In this document: positions 19,445-30,600 of the stretch, in pieces
Numbering within the stretch: the stretch's first letter is position 1
Layout of the letters: the number at the start of each line of letters is the position of its first letter
From: UBA10324 sp038326325
GTDB lineage: Bacteria; Bacteroidota; Bacteroidia; Chitinophagales; UBA10324
Reading direction: 5' to 3'
Assembly: GCA_038326325.1 (NCBI GenBank)
Contig: JBBQJW010000010.1
Location: 62,001 to 126,000, forward strand
DNA: 64,000 bases
The notes under the pieces: model-generated
The model's input: only the letters and a program-made list of their open reading frames with translations
Database searches by the model: none
What the model was told of the DNA's origin: nothing
Made by a program: the position numbers and the translations under genes

Positions 19445-20638
19445 ATGGTGAATAGAAAAAAAATCTTCTTCCGGTTTTTTAGTGCGATTATTCTCTGTAT
19501 GATTTTTTGTTCGTGCTGCGAAAACAAAACAAACGAAAAATCTGTTACAGTAATTCCGCTCACTCAAACGGATACCATTGCGCGAACGAGCATCACATTT
19601 ATTCTTGGCAAAGACGACAACACACGAAACCCGTATTACGCACTGGCTAATCAGTATTATCGTCTGAGCGAAACGGAGAAAACAGAGATAGTGATTGATT
19701 CACTCATTTCACTCACCGAGGTTCGCAATTATCTCGCTGTGCACCGTCCGGTAAATAAGCGTCCGTGGGGATTGATAAACTTAGTGACACACGGAAACGA
19801 ATTCGTTGACCTGAGTGTGTATGTTTCGCCTACGGGTTCGCGTGTGTCGGAAGAAAGTTTGCAAAAAGCAATTGACGATTCTGTTTTTCTGCCACTTGAT
19901 TCTTTAACGATTGATGATAAAACACTTTTCAATTTACATGGATGTGCAGTTGGGAATAATACACGGTTGCTGAATCTGCTTGGCGTTGCGTTTGGCGGGG
20001 GTCCCACTCCCGCGCTTGTGAAGGCATCACGGATGTTTGAATATTATGCTTACCTCTCGCCGAATAAAAATCCGCAGAGCATAAGGCATTACTACGCGCG
20101 GGTGTGGTACGGATATTACAAAGTTGATTCGCTGCCCGACGAACAGATTTTAACGGCGCAACTGAAAAACAAATATCCAAACGACTCGGTTGATTGGGTA
20201 CAAGCACTGCGCAGGCAATATCCTTCAGACCCTTCACAGGTGTATCACATGAACCTGCACATACCAGTGGTATGGGAAGATTTTTACGAAAGCAAAAATG
20301 AGATGCCTGACCTGCGCACCAAAGCAAAGCAGGACAAATGGGTGGATGATAAAACGGAATTTCTTGCGCTGCTCTCCAAAACGGCAATACCCCGCGAATA
20401 TTTCCGCATTAAATTTTACACTCTCACCTACAGCCGCGACTCCGGTATCATTTATTCCGGTAAGGTAAAAGGTATGGCAGGCATCATCTGCATCATAAAA
20501 CCAGAAGTGAAAGCCGTCGATGTACAGGGCATAAAACACCTCCCTTACATTCCTGCCGATAACGACAATCAGTTTTTCAGTTACTCCGTTACGAGACAAA
20601 ATGAAAGTAATGGGTTGATGAGAATTTTACCATTATAA
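19445..20638 (+). CDS. lipoprotein with possible caspase-like (clan CD) His/Cys pair
   Basis: A 397-residue protein. The N-terminus is a lipoprotein signal (hydrophobic 8-21, then F-C-S-C). At 108-117 a hydrophobic strand ends in V-T-H116-G-N, and 51 residues later another strand leads to L-H165-G-C167-A-V-G. A strand-His-Gly motif followed by a strand ending in Cys is the arrangement of clan CD peptidases (caspase, gingipain, CHAT). The match is suggestive only. The rest is helical and aromatic-rich. The gene follows the VIT-vWA-TonB gene by 49 bases with similar G+C-richer codons, so they are probably functional partners. Confidence 0.75.
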   Translation: MVNRKKIFFRFFSAIILCMIFCSCCENKTNEKSVTVIPLTQTDTIARTSITFILGKDDNTRNPYYALANQYYRLSETEKTEIVIDSLISLTEVRNYLAVHRPVNKRPWGLINLVTHGNEFVDLSVYVSPTGSRVSEESLQKAIDDSVFLPLDSLTIDDKTLFNLHGCAVGNNTRLLNLLGVAFGGGPTPALVKASRMFEYYAYLSPNKNPQSIRHYYARVWYGYYKVDSLPDEQILTAQLKNKYPNDSVDWVQALRRQYPSDPSQVYHMNLHIPVVWEDFYESKNEMPDLRTKAKQDKWVDDKTEFLALLSKTAIPREYFRIKFYTLTYSRDSGIIYSGKVKGMAGIICIIKPEVKAVDVQGIKHLPYIPADNDNQFFSYSVTRQNESNGLMRILPL

Positions 20639-20793
20639 AATCATTGAAGAAATTGGAAAGGAAAAAATCAAAGTGATATCTGATATTGTAGCAATAATTT
20701 TTTTTGTGTTACAGAACTGAAGCGAAACTTAATTATACAAATAGAAGATAATATTTAATAAATATTAATCTCAGTAATAAAATAATTATTAAG

Positions 20794-21450
20794 CTAATTC
20801 TTCAAAGTTGTAAAAACTCCAAGCGGTTCAGCATATAATGAATTATCCTTACTACTTCCATCACATTTACTTGCAACTGTCCAGATATATTTTGTTTCTG
20901 GATTTAGATTAGAGAGCAGGAAATAATTTCCGTTTCCCTCTCCAACACTTACCATTACCCATTTCGGCCTCTCATTCTGAGTTTTATAACGAATTATATA
21001 CTTAGTACTATTCAGTGGTCCTGTCCAGTGTAACAGTACAGAAGTTGAAGTTATACTATCTACCTTAAGGTTAAATGGAGTTTCACAGGGAAACTCAGTC
21101 GTGAAATTTACTTTAACAGAATATTCTGAAGTGTCTTTAAAATCAATATTGCAATAAGAAAGTATCTGTAATTCATAAGTCGAGTTCGGAGCAAGGTTAG
21201 AAATTTTCGTTATTGAGTCAGAAGGTAAAACACGCATTGAACTCCAAACCGATGTTCCAACTACTCTTGCCCTTAATTTATACCCGCAAGAACCTTTGAC
21301 TTTTGACCATGAAATTTTCGCAAAAGAACTACCAGCTTTTACTGCTTTTAAATTTTCAGGAGTCAAACATTTATTTTGGGCCGTTACATCACAAACTGAA
21401 AAAATCAATGCCACAATCAATGCAATGGATGTATTATAAAATTTAAACAT
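20794..21450 (-). CDS. secreted protein with two fibronectin type III domains
   Basis: A 218-residue protein with a signal peptide (to about residue 24, ending V-T-A-Q). Two fibronectin type III domains follow: about 28-118 (L-K-A-V-K-A-G-S-S-F-A-K-I-S-W, then L-A-P-N-S-T-Y-E-L-Q-I) and about 122-215 (V-D-S-I-T-S-T-S-V-L-L-H-W, then L-N-P-E-T-K-Y-I-W). There is no T9SS C-terminal domain. It is the last gene of the adhesin operon and lies 4 bases after the previous stop. A structural or binding role on the surface or in the periplasm is likely. Confidence 0.8.
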   Translation of the reverse strand: MFKFYNTSIALIVALIFSVCDVTAQNKCLTPENLKAVKAGSSFAKISWSKVKGSCGYKLRARVVGTSVWSSMRVLPSDSITKISNLAPNSTYELQILSYCNIDFKDTSEYSVKVNFTTEFPCETPFNLKVDSITSTSVLLHWTGPLNSTKYIIRYKTQNERPKWVMVSVGEGNGNYFLLSNLNPETKYIWTVASKCDGSSKDNSLYAEPLGVFTTLKN

Positions 21451-21454
21451 TTTT

Positions 21455-22153
21455 CTATTTTAAAGTTTTGAATTTAATATAAGGAGCAAAGAGGGGCGAA
21501 ATTCCTCTTTCAGCACTGCCACAAATTGATTTTAAGGAAAGCACATATTCAGTATCAGGTTTCAGGTTTATTAATATATAGGCGGGTTGATATGTAGCAT
21601 CAACTGTAACACTTAACCAATTTTTTATTTTTTGTTCATTAGGAGCATAAAACAATTTGAATTTTTTTGAATCGAGAGTTGAAGACCATTCAATTGCAGC
21701 TGAAGAACTATCAATATTAGTTACCATTATTTTATTAGGAAGTTCGCAACCACAGCTAGTGATTAGCGTATCAGCCAGAGAAAAATCAGAGGTATCATCA
21801 ATATGACCGCTGCACATTATTCCCATTTGAACAATGTAAACAGAAACTGATTTCATCTTTGGAATCTGCATCACAGTATCAGGCGCATTGACCATAAAAT
21901 AATTCCAAACAGAGTCATGAGGAGATTTTATTCTTGCACGATAAGCAAACGCCCCGGGAATTGAATTCCACTTTGTATTAATTGTTTTACCCGTGATACT
22001 TACAACAGAAAAATTTTTAAGCCCATTACATTTAGATTGAGAATAAGAATTCTGATAAAAAAAAATCAATAACAAAAAAATAATCGAGCCTATAAAAGAA
22101 TATCTGGCTTCAGATAAATTTCGTATCAGATTAGCATTTACTTTGTTTTCCAT
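21455..22153 (-). CDS. protein with two fibronectin type III domains
   Basis: A 232-residue paralogue of the next gene. A hydrophobic segment at about 19-35 serves as signal or anchor. Two fibronectin type III domains follow (I-T-G-K-T-I-N-T-K-W-N near 52; D-S-S-S-A-A-I-E-W with L-K-P-D-T-E-Y-V-L-S-L). Its ATG shares one base with the stop of the giant gene before it (TAATG), so translation is probably coupled. It has cysteine pairs in each half. The function is not known. Confidence 0.8.
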   Translation of the reverse strand: MENKVNANLIRNLSEARYSFIGSIIFLLLIFFYQNSYSQSKCNGLKNFSVVSITGKTINTKWNSIPGAFAYRARIKSPHDSVWNYFMVNAPDTVMQIPKMKSVSVYIVQMGIMCSGHIDDTSDFSLADTLITSCGCELPNKIMVTNIDSSSAAIEWSSTLDSKKFKLFYAPNEQKIKNWLSVTVDATYQPAYILINLKPDTEYVLSLKSICGSAERGISPLFAPYIKFKTLK

Positions 22154-25100
22154 TAATGAGCTACTACAATTTTTTTAGTGTAAGTATTATTTTCCCCTTT
22201 GATTTCTAAAATGTAACAGCCACTTGCAAGATTCGCTGAGTTAATTATTTCGTTTGTAGTTCCTGTTTTAAGAAGGATAATTTTTGATTGCATTACCTGT
22301 CCTAATTCATTTAATAAAACAAGGCGAACATTTGAACTTATCGAATAATTTGAAAAAGAAACATTAATTAAATCATCAGCCGGATTTGGAGCAATTACAA
22401 TTCGAAACTCATTAGCAGTTAAATCTTCCGCACCTGTAAAGTTAAATTCAATAGACTGCGAGCTGCAACCGAAACTATCTGTAACAGCCACCGAATAATT
22501 TCCATAGTTAAGAATGATAATCTGCTGATAAATTGCTCCATTGATAATATTACCATTCAGATACCATTGATAGGACGAGTATAAAGTTGTAGAAAGAATA
22601 TTTCCGCTTAGTGAAATCGCGGGGGTAACAGGCAAGGCATTTACAGTTACGAGATTATTCATTACGAGTGTATCACTGCCTGTAGCATTTGAACTTATAA
22701 GTGTTACATCAAAAGCACCTGCCTGATTATAACATACATTTGGGTTCTGAGAATTAGTATTTCCAATTGAAGTTCCTGGCAATATCCAATGCCATGAAGT
22801 TGGTTGGTTGGTTGAAATATCGGTAAGTGAAATACAATCTCCTTCACAAATATTATTGTCGCTTAGGTTTAATGCAGCAAATGGTTTTGCTGTGAATGAA
22901 TAATTAAAAGGTGTAGTATTTGAACACCCCCCTCCGCTCTCAACAAATACTTTATAGTTTCCTGATGTGTTTGCTATATAAAAATAATTTGTCGCACCTG
23001 AAATTGCTGATCCATTTAGCAACCATTGATACTGTAACAGTCCCGAAGTTGTAAATAATGTATCGTCATGTTGTGTAATAATCGCTGTTGGTATTGAACT
23101 CGTATTAACCAATTGCATAAGCATTAATGTATCATAACCGTAAAAATTCCCTGTTATTAGTTGAACATTATATAACCCTGACTGATTAAAACAAACTGTT
23201 GGGTTTGCCTGAATGGATATTGCCGGACTTCCCCCCTGAAAACTCCAGTTCCAATAATTTGGTTGATTGCTTGAGTTATCAGAGAAAGTAATGCATTCAC
23301 CAACGCATATTTGGGTTGCAGAATAAGAGAATGATGTAACAGGAATAAAACTCTGAGAACTATAATAAAGTGGAATTGCAATTGATGAACAACCTGAATT
23401 ATTAAAAACTTCAACAGTATAAAATCCGGCTTGAGTTGCCTGATAGTTTTGATTAATAGCTCCGAAAATTGCGACTCCATTGAAATACCATTGATACGAA
23501 ACCGCTGAGCTTAAACAACTTAAAAGATTACCAGAAATTGAAAACGAAGGTATTGGCGGTGTCGCATTAACAGTGATGTTTATTGTTTGTGAAAAATAAT
23601 TACCACAAGGTGACTGAGTATAACAGAAATAACTTCCCCCGCCGCTCACAACATCTTGGTTATTAGTTGCCCCTGAAATCTGAATTCCGTCATGATACCA
23701 TTGATAATTAAATGCGGGATTACCAGCAACAGACAAAACAGTTGATTCACCTTCACAAAAAATACTGTCGCCCGATAATGTAACAGTTGAAACAGGTACT
23801 GAAATAACATGCAATTGCAATCCATTTGAAGTTAAAGACCCGCAATAATTCTGAGCCTGACATTGATAAACCCCCTGCACCTGAGCAGAATAAGTTGAGT
23901 TCGTAGCACCACTGATATTTATTCCATTAAACATCCATTGGTATGAAGTAACATTGATTCCATTTGAAATTAACAACGAAGAAGTATTGGAACAAATGGT
24001 ATCGTTACCCGAAAATGAAATTGAAATTGAAGGTTGAGCAGAGCCTGCTGAAAGAACTAATGCATTAGTAGTATCACTTAGGCAGTTTGATTGAATAATG
24101 CAACTGTAAGTTCCCTGCTGCTGTGTGCTGTAAACAGAGTTGGTTGCGCCGGAAATAACTACATTTCCTGAAAGCCATTGAAACAAAAACCCTGAACCAC
24201 TTGGTGCAATTAAATCAACTGTTACACCTGGGCATAACACATTTCCCTGAGAAGAAGTAATGACCAATGATGATAGTTGAAACACATTAACACTTATCAC
24301 AGTTGAATTGAATGTTCCACAAGAAATGCTACTGAACTCACATGAATAAACTCCGGTTGTTGTTGCGTAATAAAAATTATGGGTGCCACCTGAAATGTTA
24401 CTTCCATTCAGTTTCCATTGATAAGACAATTGATTATTTGCTGTCGCAAAAAGATAAACCGAATCACCCGGACAAAGGTTACTTCCATTCGGAGCATAAA
24501 TAATATTTGTGAGATTGAAAGAACTAAGAATTAAATTATTTGAAAATATTGTTCCGCACTGGTTAGAAAACCGACAAGAATAAACTCCGGATATACTAGT
24601 CTGATAAGTATTTCCTGTTGCTCCATTAACAGGGTTTCCATTACGATACCATAAATAATTTATTCCTGATATGAAGAGCGCATTAAATGTAACAGTTTGA
24701 CCTGGACAAATATTCAAGCTGTCGTTCGTTTCAATTGAATCAGGCAATGATGGTGCAACAGAAATATTTAATGCGTTTGATAAATTTGAATTACAGAAAT
24801 TACTTACAAGACAGGTATATGATCCCTGTTGCGTCGCTATAAATGATAGTCCTGTAGAATCCAAAACATCAATACCATTAAACCTCCATTGATACTGATA
24901 ATCAATTCCGGGACTTGCCGTCAAAAGAGCGGATTGCCCCGAACAAAGTGATGTTAAACCGGTAGTACCAATTGAGGCAACAACAGGATTATTCAAATGA
25001 ACAGAAATTATATTTGAATAAGTAGACCCGCAAGCATGATTGATTCGTAAAGTATAATTACCACTTTGATTTGTAGTATAATTATTTAAAGTTGCTCCGC

Positions 25101-27657
25101 TGATTGTTACACCATCTCTATACCATTGAAAAATTAATGTTCCGTTCCCATAGTTTACATAACTACTGTTAAAAATCACATTCGAACCCGAACAACCTTG
25201 AATCATACTTGAAGTTGAAATATAAACAGATGGAACTCCTAATGGATTCAGGTAAGCATAATTAGATGTTACATAATTCCCGCATTGATTATAAACTCTT
25301 ACATAATAAGTTCCGGTTTGATTTACATTAAGTGTATCCTGATTTGCATTAGGTATTATGTAATTATTGTAATACCATTCATAATAAATATTTACAGGAT
25401 GATTTGTTAAAGCGAGATGGGCCGAAGAACCGTTACACATGTATGTTAGACTGGAAACCAAAGTTCCTGCACTTGTAATTGTTGGTATAATAGAAGTAAT
25501 GTGAATGGTATCAGAATAAACATCCCAGCCACAACCACTAACCGCCCTAACATAATAATCGCCAACTGTTGTTGCGGTAAATACTCCACTTGCCGATGTA
25601 CTACTTGAAGTGAGAATTCCGTTTTTATAAAAGTAAACAAACACTCCACCTGAAAGCGATACACAATTAAAAACCTCATAACTAAAATGAATAGGGTTGC
25701 ATCCTGATGTTGAAGTATTAAAAAGTGAAATGTGAGCGAGCGATTGGTTATTTACATTGACTGCTTTGGTTCCAAACGCACAATTAGATCCTGAGTGCGC
25801 TGTATAAATATAAGTTGCATTGCTGCTGGGAACTGAAGTAATGACATTCTGATTTTGCGTGATAACACTAGCTTCAGGATACCAGATATAATTCTGATAA
25901 AACTGATATGCTGTAACAGTAATAGTATCTCCTGCGCATATAACAGATGGTCCCGCGATTGAACCTGAAAAAGAAGAACAATAATTTAGCTGGTTCTCAC
26001 TCCTTATCATTATGTTTTTATCGGAGAAATTCAGGTTTAAAAAGTAACTACCGGAACCTGAAGTTGGATTATTTAATGAAGAAGTTACTGTAACAGTATT
26101 CAAATTAAGGTTTCCATAACCCTCAAAATAATAATTCGCATTTACGGTTTTGGGATAACCAAGTTTTACTTCCGAGGCAGAGGGTGACAACCCTTGTCCG
26201 CTAAAATTCAAAATAAGATTGAGCGGATGATAGGTCGAATAAATAGTTGGAAGAATTAAAGTATCCGATGGTGTCACAGTCAGATGAGGAACATTTATTT
26301 TCTGAAGAAAAACCGAACCGCCATTTAGACCATTAGAATAGATAGTACTCGAATGAAAATAAGTACTGTCAGGCATTTTAACATCTGATCCACAAAATCC
26401 ACCAATCAAAAAACTGTTATTGCCATTATTTAAAACCCTAAAACATCTTTCAGTATTCGAAGCTAAGGCTGCTGAATACTTTCCAATTGACAATGCATTT
26501 AAGTTTTGATCTAGCAAAATAAAATAGCCATTACACTGTATATTGCTTAGCGAAAATGGAATAGAGGAATCTAAAGGAATCTGGGCACCAGGCCTGGCCC
26601 TTCCACAAACAACAGGATTATTATTTATTAAATCAATATCAATGGTATTCCCTGAATTAATGGTTGTAGCTAATTTTAAATAAACACCATTAGAATCAAA
26701 TTCAGCAATGAATCCACTTCTGTAGTTGTTAAAATTTAGTGTTGAAACATTTGGGTCAATGAAAAATGTGTAATTCCCAGACCTTCCCACTACAAAAATA
26801 TTTCCTGATGAATCGATTGCAAGACTTCTCATTTCATCATAGGCTGTGCTTCCTGCAGTTTTAACCCAACTAACATTCATTGAAGCATTAAGCTTCATTA
26901 AAAAGCAATCCTGATATCCATGGGCTATTAATGAAAAAGTCGAAATTAAAAATGAAGCAGAATACTCGCCACATACAAAAATGTTTCCGTTGTTATCCGT
27001 TTTAATTTTTGATGCATTATCCAATCCAATTCCGCCATATCGGCTTCCACTTACCCAGATTCCAGCAGTATCCAATTTCAAAATACAAATATCTGTTGCA
27101 CCTGCTGAGGTTAAATTATTTCCATAATAGTTAAATGTGTTACTGAATCCTCCGGCAAGAAATAAACTATTATTTCGGATATCAGCCGAGTAAATAAATG
27201 ATTCGTCAGATGAGGAAACTTTTATCCATTTAAAATTTCCATTACTGTTATACTTCGCTATAAAAAATTTTCTTGCATGAGAAATCACAGTCGTGAACAT
27301 CTGTGCTCCTACTTTCATTGTATCATAAAAATTTCCAACAACATAAATATTGCTTGCATCATCAATCAAAATACTTCGCGGGGTTATTTCTTCGCCTTTA
27401 ATATTATTCATCCTCCATATCTCAATTCCCGAAGAATTCATTTTGGTTAAAAACATTCCCTTATTCCGAATGGTATCGCCAGAAGCAGCAATAGCATTTT
27501 TTCCAATGCGACCTGCGGTGTAAATAAATCCATTGTTGTCACGCTCAATGCACGAACAGAACCCACTTTCGCTTTCATACATGTGTAACAGTTGAGTCAA
27601 CTGGGCATGTGCTACTGTCTGAAAGAAGAAAAGAAAAAGTATTAAATATTTTTTCAC
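22153..27657 (-). CDS. giant surface protein: beta-propeller-like N-terminus, Ig-like array, PKD domains, T9SS type A domain
   Basis: An 1834-residue protein. It starts with GTG at 27657, directly after the upstream gene's TAG. A signal peptide (1-18, ending A-H-A-Q) is followed by propeller-like repeats (D-x-x-G-N-I-F-V-x-G) to about residue 430. A long array of Ig-like units follows, about 11 copies of Y-Q-W-x-x-N-G-x-x-I-S-G-A-T and G-x-Y-x-C...C-G, with two PKD-type units near the end. The C-terminus from about 1740 is a standard T9SS type A domain (A-P-N-P-A-D-D, G-C-Y-I-L-E-I-K-G, K-K-I-V-V). It should be exported by T9SS and attached to the surface as an adhesin. Confidence 0.9.
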   Translation of the reverse strand: MKKYLILFLFFFQTVAHAQLTQLLHMYESESGFCSCIERDNNGFIYTAGRIGKNAIAASGDTIRNKGMFLTKMNSSGIEIWRMNNIKGEEITPRSILIDDASNIYVVGNFYDTMKVGAQMFTTVISHARKFFIAKYNSNGNFKWIKVSSSDESFIYSADIRNNSLFLAGGFSNTFNYYGNNLTSAGATDICILKLDTAGIWVSGSRYGGIGLDNASKIKTDNNGNIFVCGEYSASFLISTFSLIAHGYQDCFLMKLNASMNVSWVKTAGSTAYDEMRSLAIDSSGNIFVVGRSGNYTFFIDPNVSTLNFNNYRSGFIAEFDSNGVYLKLATTINSGNTIDIDLINNNPVVCGRARPGAQIPLDSSIPFSLSNIQCNGYFILLDQNLNALSIGKYSAALASNTERCFRVLNNGNNSFLIGGFCGSDVKMPDSTYFHSSTIYSNGLNGGSVFLQKINVPHLTVTPSDTLILPTIYSTYHPLNLILNFSGQGLSPSASEVKLGYPKTVNANYYFEGYGNLNLNTVTVTSSLNNPTSGSGSYFLNLNFSDKNIMIRSENQLNYCSSFSGSIAGPSVICAGDTITVTAYQFYQNYIWYPEASVITQNQNVITSVPSSNATYIYTAHSGSNCAFGTKAVNVNNQSLAHISLFNTSTSGCNPIHFSYEVFNCVSLSGGVFVYFYKNGILTSSSTSASGVFTATTVGDYYVRAVSGCGWDVYSDTIHITSIIPTITSAGTLVSSLTYMCNGSSAHLALTNHPVNIYYEWYYNNYIIPNANQDTLNVNQTGTYYVRVYNQCGNYVTSNYAYLNPLGVPSVYISTSSMIQGCSGSNVIFNSSYVNYGNGTLIFQWYRDGVTISGATLNNYTTNQSGNYTLRINHACGSTYSNIISVHLNNPVVASIGTTGLTSLCSGQSALLTASPGIDYQYQWRFNGIDVLDSTGLSFIATQQGSYTCLVSNFCNSNLSNALNISVAPSLPDSIETNDSLNICPGQTVTFNALFISGINYLWYRNGNPVNGATGNTYQTSISGVYSCRFSNQCGTIFSNNLILSSFNLTNIIYAPNGSNLCPGDSVYLFATANNQLSYQWKLNGSNISGGTHNFYYATTTGVYSCEFSSISCGTFNSTVISVNVFQLSSLVITSSQGNVLCPGVTVDLIAPSGSGFLFQWLSGNVVISGATNSVYSTQQQGTYSCIIQSNCLSDTTNALVLSAGSAQPSISISFSGNDTICSNTSSLLISNGINVTSYQWMFNGINISGATNSTYSAQVQGVYQCQAQNYCGSLTSNGLQLHVISVPVSTVTLSGDSIFCEGESTVLSVAGNPAFNYQWYHDGIQISGATNNQDVVSGGGSYFCYTQSPCGNYFSQTINITVNATPPIPSFSISGNLLSCLSSAVSYQWYFNGVAIFGAINQNYQATQAGFYTVEVFNNSGCSSIAIPLYYSSQSFIPVTSFSYSATQICVGECITFSDNSSNQPNYWNWSFQGGSPAISIQANPTVCFNQSGLYNVQLITGNFYGYDTLMLMQLVNTSSIPTAIITQHDDTLFTTSGLLQYQWLLNGSAISGATNYFYIANTSGNYKVFVESGGGCSNTTPFNYSFTAKPFAALNLSDNNICEGDCISLTDISTNQPTSWHWILPGTSIGNTNSQNPNVCYNQAGAFDVTLISSNATGSDTLVMNNLVTVNALPVTPAISLSGNILSTTLYSSYQWYLNGNIINGAIYQQIIILNYGNYSVAVTDSFGCSSQSIEFNFTGAEDLTANEFRIVIAPNPADDLINVSFSNYSISSNVRLVLLNELGQVMQSKIILLKTGTTNEIINSANLASGCYILEIKGENNTYTKKIVVAH

Positions 27658-30600
27658 CTATTTGGGATTTACAATTAACTGATGAAACAGCTGATTATCT
27701 ATCGTATAAATTTCAACTACCACACAATCCGCGTTGTAATCTATTAAAGGAATGCTGCAACTTGTTTTCCCTTCAGGAATAATCTCATCAAGCTTCTGTC
27801 CAATTGTATTGAATAGCAAAAGATGGTCTACCAAACCACATCCATCAATAATCAACTTATCATTTCTGATAAAGATTTTAATTTGAACGGGATCAATTTT
27901 TTCTTCTCCTGTAATTATATATGGAACAGAGGTTCCACGACAACCATCTGATGAAATTACTACCACAGTATAATCACCATTTCCCACTGGCGTTAAGGTA
28001 TAAGTTCCCGCAGAAGCAATAAAAATTCCATTCAGATACCATTCAAAAGTATAGCCCGAACCATTTGGATAATTGCAAACCAAATTGCCACCTGAATATG
28101 AAATTATCGGAGCTGGATTCGCTAACACCTGAACAAAAGAATTAAAAACTGTTGTTCCGGTGCCTGAGAAATTACTTACCGAAAGTGAAACACTATAAAT
28201 TCCAACATTAGGAAAACAAATTCCCGTTGGGTTTTGAAGGATTGAGGAAGGAGTTGTTGCTCCTGTAAAACTCCATTGCCAGCTATAGGGTAAATTTGAT
28301 GACTGATCAAAAAAATCAATGCAATCGTTCTGACAAATTATAGTATCAGAAGAAGCTATATGAGGAACAGGTATATCAAAAAATTTATACGATAATAAAT
28401 TGAACGCATTGCACCCTGTCTGATAATTAGCGTTAACATTATAAATACCTGATGAATCCGGTACAAAATAATTATTCGTTGCCCCTGAAATTGACCCAGA
28501 ACCTCCATACCATTGGTAAGCAATAATTCCAGTACCCAACGCAAAGAGCGTATCACCAGATTGAGTAATAGTTGGAGGTGTCGCTATTAAAACATGAATC
28601 ATTTGCGGAAAATAAAAAGTATCGGAACCAAATACATTACTCGCAATTAAAGTCACATCAAAATCTCCTGGTTGAGTAAAACAAATAATCGGATTTTGTT
28701 GTGTCGTTGTACCAGGATTACCACCACCAATTGTCCAAAACCACGAAGTGGGGAAATTGACTGAAAGATCAGTAAAGTTTATACATGTTCCTGCACAAAT
28801 ATTTGAGTCAGATGACATAAGATTTATTTGTGGAGGACTATTAACTGTAACAGAAATATCATTGCTGATTCCTGTACACCCACTACTATTTGACACAACA
28901 ACATTGTAAACACCTCCGCTCGTAGGAACATAAGTAGAATTATTTCCACCGATAATTGTACTTCCATTCTCATGCCACTGATAAGTAAAAGGTCCACCTC
29001 CATTAGTAACTGTAGAAGTTATTGTGCCACCTGTTAAGGAAATCGTAACAACGGGAGATGGATTAACAATAACAAAATTATTTTGATAAAGAGTATCACT
29101 TCCACTTAAGTTAGAAGTAATTAATTCCACCGAAAATGTATCAGTAGAATAATAGCATATTATGGGATTACTCAGAGTACTTGAAGAAGGAGTTCCCCCT
29201 GGAAAATACCACTGAATTGATGTCGGCGAATTGGAAGATGTACTACTAAAATATAAACAATTGTTTACACAGATATTCGGATTTCCCGAAATGAAAGAAG
29301 ATAAAGGAGCAGGAGAGTATGCATAAGGAGCAAGGCTTGTGTTATGGCAACCAAATGAAGTATAAACTGTTACATTATAATTTCCCGATACAGTCGGAAC
29401 ATAAAAGCTATTTGTTGCTCCGGCAATTGCACTTCCATTTAAATCCCATTGATATGTATAAGAACCAACCGGAGCAAATAAAGTATCGTTCTGATAAGTA
29501 ATGTTTGCGGGCGGTATTCCAAAAACGGTAATGTATCCTGAGACTGTTACAGTATCGGAGCCAAATGAGTTGTGAGAAATAAGTGTTACATCATAAACGC
29601 CAGGAATCAAATAGCAAATAAAAGGGTTTTGTAATGTTGAACTGGATGGAACTCCCCCAGGAAAAGACCATTCCCATGATGTCGGATTATTCAGCGTTTG
29701 ATCACTATAGGTTATACAAAATGCCTGACAAATCTTAATTTGATTCGAAGTAAACAAAGCTGTAGGCAGAGTATTAATTGTAAAAATCAATGAGGGACTC
29801 GTAGCCGAACAGCCGTTAACTCCGATTATCTCAACAGAATAATATCCGTTTTGAGTAGCTGTATAACTCTGGTTATTAGCTCCTCCGATTTGCACACCAT
29901 TCAAATACCATTGATAATAAGTTGCTGTAACAGATGATGTAAGCACAGTTCCGTTCTGAACAATGACAGGTGTAACAGGTTGAGGCATTACTGTTACACA
30001 TGAAGTACAGTTAAAGGTATCAGCTCCGAATTGATTTGAAACGATCATTTGAACATCAAAAGTTCCTGAGCTATCAAAACAAATTGTAGGAGAAGAGGAT
30101 GTTGATGAAGCCGGATTCCCACCATTGAAGGTCCATTGAAAAGTGTTTGGGGTATTTGTTGATGAGTTTACAAATGGAATACATTCACCTTCGCAAATAG
30201 TATTATTTCCCAATATAAACGAAGCAACAGGGCTTGCCATAACCACAATATTTGAAAAAGCTGCACAACCAATGTACGATGTTACCATCACCAGGTAGTT
30301 TCCAGGCTGAGTTGGAACATAACTTTGATTTGTTGCACCTGCAATCGGATTATTATTAATATACCACTGGTAAGAAGCTCCAACTGTATTACAAATCAAA
30401 GTATCGTTCTGATTTATAATTATTGGACTCAGATTCAACACATGTATATATCCAGGATAATATAGCGTGTCATAACCATATATGTTATGAACTATGAGTG
30501 TTACATCAAATGTTCCGGCATTCGGATAACAAATATTTGACGGAGAAACCAGTGATGAGGTTGGAGGAGAACCGCCTTGAAAAATCCATTCATATGTTGT

